From: Telopea speciosissima
Taxonomy: Eukaryota > Streptophyta > Magnoliopsida > Proteales > Proteaceae
Assembly (NCBI RefSeq): GCF_018873765.1
Contig: NC_057921.1
Coordinates: forward strand, 68,933,557 to 68,997,556
Length of the DNA stretch: 64,000 nucleotides
Direction: 5' to 3'
Under the pieces are notes generated by a model, which did no database searches, was not told where the DNA came from, and saw only the letters and a list, made by a program, of their open reading frames with translations. Below, piece after piece: positions 11,029 to 21,200 of this stretch. A program made the translations under genes and the position numbers. Position 1 is the stretch's first letter, and every line of letters starts with the position of its first letter.

Positions 11029-13093
11029 CTTGTAGATATCGACCTTTTTTTCAAGTTTGTGAAGATCTAAGAGAATGATGGCTTTGTTTTCCATCACAGA
11101 TTTCTATTTCCTCTGAAACAACACAATGACTTGCCATACTGCCTATTCTGCAAACACAGAGACCAGTCCTATCAACCTTGACCTAGTTACCATTAAATTT
11201 CAAGTTTAGTATTTTGAATAATAACTCCCATCTTCCATTCACAATGCAAATATTTGAGAGCAAGCTTTCCCCACCCCACCCTGCACCCCCCCAACCCCAA
11301 AAAAAGAGCCATCTGAAGAATTCTAGTTTCATTGGCCAGAATTTGACCTCTCAATCTCCTGTTATTGCAAGGAACAACGCGATTGAGTACATTAGTTATA
11401 GCTTACTCTCCACTCTAGCCTTATCTGTTCTCATACCAAAATTGAAATATGCTGCAACTCATTGTTACTGTCTGAAAGCTTGGGCTGGGATTCAACGCCC
11501 TAGTTATGATTTTCAACGATAGAAAGGAGCTATGCCTCTTACTCTTAAGTATTTAAAATTAGCCATGTAAAGGGACTCACTATTTGGTTTCGAAAAAGGA
11601 AATGAGAGGGAAGGTTAAATAGAATTTTCATAGGGTATAAAAGGATGTGAAACTACCGGTCATTAGTCTCTTCCAGTAACTTCTCCATGAGTTTAAACAT
11701 ATATAATTGGGTCTTCTGAGGGTTTAAAAACAATCATCCTCCTCCAGATCCAGTATCAGTTACACTCATAGTTGTTAAGGCGCCTAGGCGAATCAAGGCG
11801 GGCGAGGGGTTTAAAACAAGGCGGCACGTAGGCGACCAAGGCGACACCAGAAATCAAGGCGAGAACAAGGCGCCTGGATGCCAAGGCGTCGCCTAGGCGA
11901 GAACAAGGCGCCTTGACAACTATGTTTAAAGTTTCTCCAAGATTTTATTGGATAGATGATATTTGATGGATTATGTCATACTGAAACTGCCTCCTCGTTA
12001 CCAAAAAGCTGTGAAAGTTATATCTTTTTTCATGGTTATTCGGGGGGGAAAAAAACTGAAATCATTTCACAAGGTCAAACTGGAAGTGGTTTTTTTAAAA
12101 AAATTCTGGAATTCCTAATTTTATGTTCTTGACATTCTGATTCCTTGAATGGACAATGGCATTTGTTACTCAAGAAGCATGATGTTTATTGTTCCATATG
12201 GTTATCCTGATTCATTCCTTCTTACCAATGTATTTAATATGGGGAATTACGTATTTTCTGCTCACATATTTCTTTCTCAATAGAACGAACTTGTCACTTT
12301 CTCCTGAGGAGAGCTGGCTGCCAGTTGCTAGCATTGTCTTCTGCATTATTCACATTCAGGTATTTGTGATATTCTCTTCATTTTCTCCATAATAACTTGA
12401 GTTTCATTACTAGATATTAGATAATGTCACTGCTCATGAACCATACATGGTAGGGTCTACCATACCTTGACCAAGAAGTTCCATTATACATGCTGGTCTA
12501 GGCAGATTATCTACCATAAAATCTGCTTTCCTTTCCCTGTTTGTGCACAAAAAATGAACGAGTATGGATACTACTGATCAGCCAGAAAAGTTTAGTGTCA
12601 GTTAGGTCTCATTATTTCTGATTCAACTTTAGTAGACCCACTCTACAAAGGGCTGCTTCTACAATGGTCTCTCTGATATCTGATTCCTGATGACTTGGTA
12701 AACATTAAATCTTACAATCCTCTTCCACACGTTGACAGCTTGAGGCAAGCATCAGTAATGGAGATCTTCAGGGCTTCCAACAATTTGGTGCAGCTCTAAA
12801 GTCTCTCTCATCGATGACCAGGAAAAAAGATGTTTATTTTGAAGGTCATCAAGGATCTCCAGAAAAGGTATTGCACTGTCGTGAGTCCCTTTTAATTTTT
12901 TGTTGGATGCAAGTAATCAACGATGTGTCTTGAATTATTAAATCAGGAAAGGGAAAAGGGAAAAATGAATCCACCCTCTGCTGGAGAAAAATCAAGTAAA
13001 GAGATTCAGGGATGGAGAGTTCACAGAAAGCCACTGGATGAACAAGACCTAAAAGAAAATGGTGACTCGAATGACAGTGATGGATGGTCCTAA
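6415..13093 (+). CDS. Probable plastid membrane protein, unknown function
   Basis: This is a complete six-exon gene: 6415-6546, 6615-6818, 6931-7010, 12284-12359, 12739-12867 and 12947-13093 (stop TAA). All introns are GT-AG, phases match, and the exons sum to 768 nt (255 aa). The first 44 residues are rich in S, L, R and K with almost no acidic residues, like a plastid transit peptide. Four hydrophobic segments follow: AIGACVLNSLIFPV (about residue 65), VMGIISFIPYFNWL with WVFALL (about 95-117), YLVYSIVYLLPYL, and LPVASIVFCIIHIQ. The C-terminal ~90 residues are hydrophilic and charged (KKDVYFEGHQGSPEK ... NDSDGWS). This fits a thylakoid- or envelope-membrane protein with a soluble tail. The third intron is 5.3 kb and carries two Au SINEs, LTR-like sequence and a foldback MITE. 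The gene structure is well supported. I do not recognise the family, and the location is inference. Confidence 0.82.
7205..7331 (-). mobile_element. Au SINE (degenerate copy)
   Basis: Read on the minus strand, this is the tRNA-derived Au SINE. Its 5' head contains GGTAAGGTTGCTCCATTGTG, then GTGTAAGGCTGCG, GACCTTCCCC, and the 3' end GTGCACTAGGTATGCCC followed by a short T-run. It lies in intron 3 of the 255-aa protein gene, 0.3 kb from a second copy in the opposite orientation. Flanks (AATACTTACAAGTTATAA on the left, AATACTTATAACTTGG on the right) look like a decayed target-site duplication. Confidence 0.7.
7622..7759 (+). mobile_element. Au SINE with intact 13-bp target-site duplication
   Basis: The plus-strand copy begins about GGTGGGCCTTGGTGCAACGG, with the A-box-like GGTGCAACGGTAAGG. 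It continues through GACCCTCCCCAGACCCCGC and GGAGCCTCGTGCACTGGGTA and ends in CTTTTTT, as Au SINEs do. The region where the tRNA-like B box should lie is shortened, so this copy is probably not a good Pol III template. It is bounded by identical GCATCTTTGTGGC at 7609-7621 and 7760-7772, a clean LINE-machinery duplication, implying a fairly recent insertion. Confidence 0.88.
8160..9580 (+). mobile_element. Probable LTR fossil (solo LTR-like) in intron
   Basis: About 8940-9480 reads like the long terminal repeat of an LTR retrotransposon on the plus strand. It has an AT-rich U3 with repeated TTAGTTTAG/TTAGGATTAGG words, a TATA-like box (TTCTATATAAG, about 9188), GGGGCTACAGCCTTGTAC, and a T-rich U5-like tail. 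The preceding ~0.7 kb (8160-8880) is noncoding and may include other decayed repeat. No second LTR, primer site or coding domain was seen, and exact ends and target duplication could not be fixed. It is an old, broken copy within intron 3 of the 255-aa protein gene. Confidence 0.3.
9480..9575 (+). repeat. Degenerate short tandem repeats of GTACAAGT
   Basis: The word GTACAAG or a one-base variant recurs about six times within roughly 90 bp (AGTACAAGTACAAATC, CAGTACAAGTGTACAAGT, CAAGTACAAGTC). It is a small unstable satellite-like patch inside intron 3 of the 255-aa protein gene. Confidence 0.5.
9780..10000. repeat. Dispersed repeat with CGAAA/TTTCG words
   Basis: This block is dense in TTTCGGTC, CCGAAAC, TTTCGACCGAG and matching reverse words, so it can fold back on itself. 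It resembles the CGAAATTTC-rich sequence at about 8520-8600 in the same intron. It is probably a decayed non-autonomous DNA element. Ends and target duplication were not resolved. Confidence 0.35.
10990..11024. repeat. (AT)n microsatellite
   Basis: A pure TA dinucleotide run of about 17 units lies within intron 3 of the 255-aa protein gene. Confidence 0.95.
11767..11924. mobile_element. GC-rich foldback MITE
   Basis: This 158-bp element begins CATAGTTGTTAAGGCGCC and ends with its near-perfect inverse, GGCGCCTTGACAACTATG. Inside, AGGCG/CGCCT words repeat many times (CGCCTAGGCG at both sides), so it can fold into a long hairpin. It stands out as GC-rich against an AT-rich intron. No clear target duplication was identified. 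No coding capacity. Confidence 0.7.
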
Positions 13094-15294
13094 TGGCTGC
13101 AATTTAATGACAACGTTCCTTTTCTGAGGCACGTGGGTGGCTTAGGTTCTAAAGGAATTTTGAGGTTTAAGTTTCCATCAAGGGAGTTTTGAGATTGATT
13201 AAGTGTTTGAATCAGTGTGTTGATGTGAATTCATTGCTGCCACTGGATCACCTCAATCTCTTGAAGGTATTCAATGGCACCCAATGGTAAAGAACCATTC
13301 TGAATTTGCGAAGAGGAGAAACATTGTAACAAATTGTGCTATTGATGCGAACAATCGATTGCTTTTAAAAGTTGAATGCTATGCAACAGAGATGGGATGT
13401 ATGTATATAATGAATGCAATGGAGCTCAGAAGTAACCGGCCCCAGCTTAATCACATTGCCCCCATAAAAGGGTAACGCCTATTCCTCCTTCCCCTTTCCC
13501 AAATGAGGGATGGGTTTAAAACCGCCTTTCAGGAAGCGAATCTTGGACCCTTGTCTCTCTGTTTTTTTGTTTTTCTTGTGTTTTTTGTTTTCTGTTTTTC
13601 TGTTTTTCTGTTAGGTGGTGGTTTGAGAGAGGTTGGGGGGGGGGGGTGCTTTTTGTCCTACTAGGTTGCAGGCTGTGTTTGGTAATCATTTTTGGAATAG
13701 ATTCTGGTACTAGAAAGCATTCTGAAACCCGTTCTTCTCAATTTTCTCGCTTCAGTATTTTTTCTATACCCAGAATTTATCCCGAGAACCATATCAAATA
13801 CAACCTAAGTTGAAATCTGCATGAATGGGGTTGGCATTTTTTGGTAACAGAATGGGGTTGGCTCTGACTACATTCTGCATGATGTTTGACCACCCTTTAA
13901 ACTACGGAAGATGCCTGACCAAAATTTAAAGGCAAAAGATACTTTACCGAACTGCCCAAAACTATGAATTTTTTGACGATGGCCCAAAACTAAGATTGGT
14001 GTCACCAAATTGCACAATTGTACAATCTCTAAGGTGGGTGTTGTATAATGTATGGTTTGGTTAGTTTTGGACATCGCTCGATATATTTAGGACTACAAAT
14101 TCTGAACTTCAGAAATCATTCCTTAAAAACTGGCTGGATCATAAGGTGAGGGAACTCAATGCCTTCTAAATAGACATTCATAACGGTTTAATGACCAGGT
14201 AGTCCTTTCTAAGTGGCTTTACTCTATTCCAAGGGTAATGGAATGATCACCAGCTGAAGACCATATCATTGGAATAGGGGTTGGGGCCGTATGATTAGCT
14301 GACCTTTCACTTGGAGTTCTTTCTCAGGGTTTATCCCTCACACAGGGCAGGGTGGACCGGCATAGCAAGGGTAAAATCTTCATGGGCTAGGCTTTCTCAT
14401 TAATTTCTATGGAAATATCTTTATTTTCTCCTTTTCCACTTTGGCATCAGGTCGTATCTTTAGTAAGGATAGGGGGCCAAGGATCAATTACTCTAATATC
14501 ATTGATGCGAGCCGTAGGAGAACTCATCTCTAAAAGTTGGCTCATAAGGAACTCAATGCTTTGTGAACCCTCACCAATGTGTCTTTTTACGACACCAATG
14601 AGGGAACAAGCTTCCATATGATTGATATGGGATTGGAATACGGGCCATTGTAACACGATTTCCCTTGTGGTTGGACCTATCCAGCAGAGTCATCACTGAA
14701 ATTGGAGATGGGATAGTTTTGAATCGTAGGAATTGGAGTTGCGAAGAAAAGATTTTCTCAAAATCTATATAATTTCTTTTGGGGCGAAAAGTTTTGTTGG
14801 TCGATGGTGCAAACAAAGGTTTTCATGAGTGACAACACAATAGACCATATAGTTGGAATCACTATTCCTTAATTGTAAATCAAAAGTATCAAACATGAAA
14901 GAAAAATGGGCAATCCGGAAAAGGAGGCCGATTCCGATTATTTTTGGTGAGAACCGGTTCCAATTATTCAAACCGTGGGTTAAAACGTGGGGTGCAGAAT
15001 GCAAATACACAGCAAAATCAAGGGCCTTTAAATTATTAAAAGGCATTCGCAAAATAAACCCGGTTAATTGGGTAGGGGAAGGAGCGCCCGCCCTACAGTT
15101 TAGTGAGGACTGAGGAAGAGAGGAGAAGAGAGCGATATAATTTCTTCGTCCTATTTTATTAATTGCTATTATTTCTGTTTTCTTCAGCAACTCAGATCCG
15201 GATAGCGGTTCTGAAGCGCATTGCTCATTGTGTTCAATCAAAAATTTCTTGCGAGGAGTGAAATAAGCTCTTAAGGCTCTAAGCCGGCAGAGAC
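13094..15294. other. Spacer between the 255-aa gene and MSP1
   Basis: The first ~300 bp is probably the 3' UTR of the upstream gene. A G-run lies at about 13635-13647, after T-rich (TTTTTCTG)n-like sequence. From 13.8 to 14.9 kb the sequence is noncoding and unassigned. The last ~250 bp before 15295 is the likely 5' UTR of the MSP1-like gene; no clear TATA box was assigned. The long open frame on the minus strand at 14765-15535 is not a gene (see rejected items). Confidence 0.4.
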
Positions 15295-18200
15295 ATGAGA
15301 CGGAAGGAGACGACGTTCTTGCAGGAAATGGTCTTGTACGCAGCGAGCGCTGCTCTGAGCTGCTTGGTTTTATTTGTTGGACTTCGACATCTCGACCCAA
15401 ATCGCGCCGCCAGCAAAAAGGCTCTTGAACAGAAGAAAGAAATTGCCAAGCGATTAGGTCGCCCTCTTGTTCAGACCAATCCGTACGAGGTATGTATGGT
15501 ATCTCATGATTTGCCGCTTCAAAATTCGGTAGCAATTACTTCTTAGCTTTAACAAATTTTTACGTCTTTGGTAATAGTTTGTGCTGTCACGTGAAGAACA
15601 TTAAATTTATGATCGCAACTTCCTGCGTACGCGAACATGCTTTTCTTTTGTGATGCTTCTGCTTGTCTGAAATTTGAACGGCGTTTTGAGGTTTGTGGAT
15701 CTACAGAGATAGAAACTTGCGTCCCGAAAGCAGTTGATCTTTGTATGAAATTCCTCCTTGGTACTTACTTCCTTGTTTTGTTAAGACTTTGTTGAGACAA
15801 TTGGAAATAAGTAACTTGTTACTGCTCTCTTTGTTAAATTAAAAATGAAAGAGTAGATGGCACGGGAAGCATAGAAGAGTAGAAGTCTTGTGAGGGAAAT
15901 GATGACGTAGTCACTGGTTCCATTACCTATTGTGCTTGCAAATTTTTCCATTGCTGACTTGATGGTCCCATGTGAGCCTGTGAACCTCATCAATTGGTAG
16001 AGTTTTGTATGAAAGTATGTAACAGTGTGTTTTTGCAAACCTAGTCTATTTGGCCTTGGCTCAGTACCTAGGCGTTTTGGCTTTTCCATGGACTCGCTGA
16101 GCCCAAATTTTCTAGCAACCAGCCCTTCAGCCTGTCAGCATTTTGACATGTTTGACTTTGCTTGAGGCTAAAAGTCCAACCTCCAATCTCGAAGCCCTGA
16201 ATCCCCAATTGATCTTGCCCCAAGAGTTGCTTACTTTGCTTCTGAAATCAGTAACCTGGATGGGGCTTCTGTTTTGAATAATGGTTTATGAATGTGGTGT
16301 TGCCCCAGCTGTAAGATCCAATCCGTAGACTTCCCAACTCCCTGATTGATCTTTCCCTAGGAAGTTGTCTACTGCTCTTTTGTTTTACTAATTAAAAGGG
16401 TTGTCTATGATGTTATACTCGTGGTTGCAAAACTTGTTTGGATATTTACTTTCATAATCAGCTTCTCATGTTGTAAACAATCCTAAGGTGGTTGCTTGGT
16501 AAAAAAAGCTCACACATGGACAACCACCCAAAAATTGAGGCTACTACTATCTAGTATTACAACTTTTGCAGACACAAATGTCAAGGGGCGTATCTTGGGA
16601 ATGTCTGGTTGATGGAGACCCTATGTTGGGCCAAAGATGATATTCTCAAAAGCTGAACTCAATGGTTCAGCCCATCTCAACCCAAATTATAAAATTTCAA
16701 TCTATCAGAGAAGAACTTGATGCAAAACAATTTAGTTTCTGTTGCCAAGTTCATAAAAAAGGATGTTTAATGGTTATATCTCATTAGGCCCTAGGTTTAT
16801 TGATTAAGAATCGGGATTTCCTAATGTTGAGATGGGCGCTTTTGAGGCTTTAGTATCTGTTTTGGTGGAGCGGATTCATGTTGGATCAACCTTGATCCAA
16901 TTATAAGATATTTTGTTGGAATATGTAATCCAGAATACCGTGGGGGTATTCTGGTTTTTTTTGGGGTAGTTTTATTCTTCTTATGTTATTAAGTGTAAGT
17001 GGGCTATGTGGGTTTTAGTCCCACATCGCCTAGTTTAGTCTCTTTGTAATTTCCCCTCTATTATAAATAGAGGGGCTTACCTATCAATGAATACAACACA
17101 TTATTTTCACTCATTCTCTCTTTCTAACCCACGATTTTGCCAACATGGTATCAGAGCAGGCAGGAGTCACGGTATCGAGTCCGCCTAGGAGCGGGCAGGT
17201 GTTAAATTATTTATCCACCCGTGTCCCCCTTTGGATAGTCCGCCGTGTTAGAGTTCCTGTTTGATATACATATTGTTTCTTCCTTTTCCTACAGGGTTGG
17301 CCTTTTAGGGGAAGCGGTTCCAACATGGTATCAGAGCTGGTCTGATCTCGGTTAGAAAAAGAGAAAAAACCCTACTCCATCTTTCCAATCGACCTCTCCT
17401 TCTTCTCTCTTTCTCTAGTTTTCTTCTTCTTCTCCTTGTAAGGGGGCAGCACTAATGAGGTAAAATCCCTGACCAATGATTTAGTTGCTGCCCTCCTCCA
17501 TTCTATCTACTTTTTTATAGTAAAATACTGTTGGAATCATCTTTACGATTTGGGGTTTTCCAGAATTTTTTGAAGATCGACTTCCTATTACTATTGAAGG
17601 CTGACCATGCACCCTTCTCTAGCCCCTTTCTACCTTATTCCATTATCTTCATTCCCTATTTCCTTTTTCTCCAAGTTTTAATTAATTCCAGCTACCATAC
17701 CCTAATCGATCTTAACTTGTTAGTGTTTTTCAAAACCCTGACTCCAATCGATTTTGGTGTTTCCTTTTTCAGATGCAACTGATCTTTTGGGGGGTGATTC
17801 CCTATTACTACAAACCCTACTCGACCTAAGTTTGGACCCTTTTTTATGGTTGGATTTGTTTCTACAGCAAAAATTCATTAACCTGCTTATTTAGTTACCT
17901 GCCAAAAACCCTGACTTTCAGGTTTCAGTTTTTTGCTAATTTTTTGAGGGCTGATTACTCCCACTTCAAAGACCAATCGACCTCAATATTTCACCTATCC
18001 AAGTTTTTTTAAGACCCCTACCCCAATCGATCTCTTCTTTTCACGGTTTTCCAAAACCCTAATAAAAATCGATTTGGGCTAGGGATGTTTATTGTTGTTC
18101 GAGTGCTTTGGAGGTGGTTCTAACATTAAAAGAGAACTCTCCTTCATCAGTTCAAGGCTTGAAGAAGGTCCTTTATGCTAGTGTAGTGCTGTAATGCTAC

Positions 18201-21200
18201 CCTGCTCTACTTCTGCGATTTTTTGGAGTCTCTCCCCTTTGAAGATCAGGTCTCACTCTTACTGGAGATTGATTGTTCACCTTGGAGGTTCCATTCTAGC
18301 AGCCTTGGTCAGCATCTATTACATATCTACATCAGCAATTACAACCCCTTTTCCCTAAATCGATCTCAATTTCAGGGTTTTCTAAAACCCTGACAACAAT
18401 CGATTTTAGGGTTAGGGTTTTCCTATCAAGCTCATATTTTGAGGAGAGTCTTATACATATCAGAGGAGTATTCAACCCATATTTCAGTTTCATCAATTAT
18501 TTTTGGAAAAAATTCAGGTTCATTCTTATGGCTCGATTTTTCCAATTATCAACCTATTTTTCTTGTTCTTATGTGGCTGACTGCTAAAACTACCTATTGG
18601 ATCTACTGAGTGATTATCTTATATTTGCTGGTTCTATTGAGCTTTACTACCTACCTTGCTGGTTCTATTGATTGGCTTCTGTAAGCATGATTGGTTGACA
18701 TGTTACTGCTATCTTTATGTGGACTACTGCTGCCCTATTATTGAGATTGAGTATCCTACTATTGGAGATCGAATTTCTTTCATTATTGAAGAATCAAATC
18801 TACTACCTTGGAGATCAGCTTATTTGGGATTACAATAGTGTGTTCCAAGGTTATTGGTTGCAACTACGAACCTATTCAGTTATGTGAAGCTTTTTTGGTT
18901 CATATCCGGCTTACTTTGAGAGCTTGATCCTAGCCTTATTCACTAATTTAGATCTGATCCAAGTTTTTTGTTGAAGCTTCTTACATCCATTGCTATCCAG
19001 ATATCTTCGTCAATTCTATTTAGCATGTGGGAGTTTATAGTTTGGAATTTTGCACACTGGTTCTTCCTTGTGTGAAGATCGATTAAGTTTTTGAAGAATG
19101 GTGCCTTCTCCTTCTAAAAATCAGACCTATTTTTTTATAATTTAGATCTGATCATTGGAGATTGGTGTTTTGGAATTAGTTTGATCGATTGAAAAAGGTT
19201 GAAGATCATTGTGTTGCATTGTTTTTGTCCATGGTTCATTATCCCATTGCTCTTTTCACTTCACCACCTCCCAAAACATACCTTTGACATGTACCCATAA
19301 CCCCTTTGGAAGTTAATGGTATTCTCTAATGTGCCATTTCTTCCTTTTCCATTACCCATAGCACTTCTTGGAAAATTCTGGAATATTATGTTTTTGCCCT
19401 ATCTCTTACATCATCTCTGTTATGTCCACATGTACTACACGTGAGGGGGGGATTATGTATAGTACACCTGCAAACATTGTAGAAGCAGAACTTGCAGTAA
19501 CACTTGGTGTAAAACATAGAAGATCAGAGTTTTCACCATTGCCAATGGGTATCTACTTTGTTATTGGGTTGAGTTTGCTGTAAGGGGGAGATTGAAGTAT
19601 TAAAGTATTGAAGATGTTTGGTTATTGCCTGCCTATATGAGGTTCTACAGTTGGGTTGATTTTTTTCGCTGCTTGATTTTTTTTGCTGCTTGATTCATCT
19701 GCTTGCTGCCCTAGTTGCTTATCTTCAAGATTATCAGTCAGAGATTCATCACTGGACAACTGTTAAAGATTGGTGAAAGTTTGCTGCTCAAGTCTGCCCA
19801 GGTTTTGAAGATCTGTTTTTTTCAAGTTCTTGAAGGATTATTTGGGAGCTGCATTCATCTGTCAAGCTGGATTCTGCTACAACTTAGTTTTTTCCCTTTT
19901 TTTTGTTCAAGTTGGGCATTAGTACCTTGTATACGCCAACTTGAGGGGAAGTGTTAGCATTATTAGGAGTTATTTTTTCTTTAGTTCAAACTAGATCTTC
20001 TTTCTTTGCTTATTTGTATAATCCAGCTTGAGGGGGAGTGTTGGAATATGTAATCCAGAATACCGTGGGGGTATTCTGGTTTTTTTTTGGGTAGTTTTAT
20101 TTTTTTGTTATTAAGTGTAAGTGGGCTATGTGGGTTTTAGTCCCACATCGCCTAGTTTAGTCTCTTTGTAATTTTCCCTCTATTTGGCTTACCTATCAAT
20201 GAATACAACACATTATTTTCACTCATTCTCTCTTTCTAACCCACGATTCTGCCAACATATTTTATTTCTGTTTATGATATTTTTGTTAGTATACTAAAGT
20301 TTTTTTTTTTTTTTTTTTTGCATAAAACGGGGCAAGCAATTAATTTCAATATTGAAATGACTATAGGATATCCAAGCTTTGACTAGAAGAAATCGGAACA
20401 AATGCAAAAGATATCTCCAGCTCCGTAATCAAGAAACGTAGGTTTTGAAATGTTCTAACCTAATAAAGAAGTAAAAAAGAAATCTGGGTTTACCAATCGA
20501 TCCAGTGTTGGTATGTGGCGATGCATATGGCTAATAACTTATTGGGAGAGGCTTCTCTGAGCAAGCAGGGTACTCTACACTCTCTCATATTAATTTTTTA
20601 ATCATTATTTCTCTCTTTAAAAATATAAATAAAATAATCTCATGTGAGGAGGCGTAGTGTACGCCTTAGGCTCAGAGAGCCTTTTCCCTAACTTATTAAA
20701 TGCAGAAACCTTTTTCGTTTGTGCAGACTATTTCACCATGATGCTCAATATAGAAATTTTGATTGGCCAATCCATCCAATCTTGGTATTTGGTGATGCAT
20801 ATGGCTATAGCAGAAGTGATGTGAAATCAGTAATCAAAATATCCCATACATTTCTTTGTATATCCTTTCCAATCAGAAGACTGATACGGAACATTTCTGG
20901 TTTATTTTAACTGCATCTTTCCCCCCTCCAAAGTTCTGTACATGTGTAACCAATACAAAACCTAATATTCGTCTTAAATGAGCTTGACTGTGTGATCTAA
21001 CAATTTGGGAATTGACTGGGAGAAAAAGAATAAACCTTCTTTATTGAAAGGTAGCCCTGAAAAAGCCGATTGGAAGCAGAAAAAAACAAACAGAAAAGAT
21101 TGCAGGGTGAGAGTCGACATAACCTTTTGCTTTGTGATTCTTTCATTCTCCTCTTCCACATTTGGAACTTCTTGCTCACTCCATGTACCTCATCCAAACA

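Larger units (their letters stand above)
16914..20257 (+). mobile_element. Non-autonomous Copia-type LTR retrotransposon fossil
   Basis: The element is 3.34 kb, with 5' LTR 16914-17145 and 3' LTR 20039-20257. Both LTRs begin TGTTGGAATATG and end GCCAACA. It is flanked by the 5-bp duplication TATTT (16909-16913 and 20258-20262). Directly after the 5' LTR lies TGGTATCAGAGC, the initiator-tRNA-type primer site typical of Copia elements. AGGGGGAG precedes the 3' LTR as polypurine tract. The internal 2.9 kb shows no recognisable gag or pol, so the copy looks non-autonomous. The LTRs differ by about five substitutions and two small length differences by eye, so it is young by fossil standards, perhaps one to a few million years. 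It lies in sense orientation in MSP1 intron 1. Confidence 0.92.

Noticed and set aside
14765-15535. 256-codon open frame on the minus strand
   Set aside because: It is antisense to MSP1 exon 1 and its 5' region, has no recognised domain, and its open length is explained partly by the coding exon beneath it.
20300-20420. Poly-T followed by a possible LINE or SINE 3' end
   Set aside because: The tail is clear but the following sequence shows no RNase H peptide or SINE boxes, and no target duplication was found.
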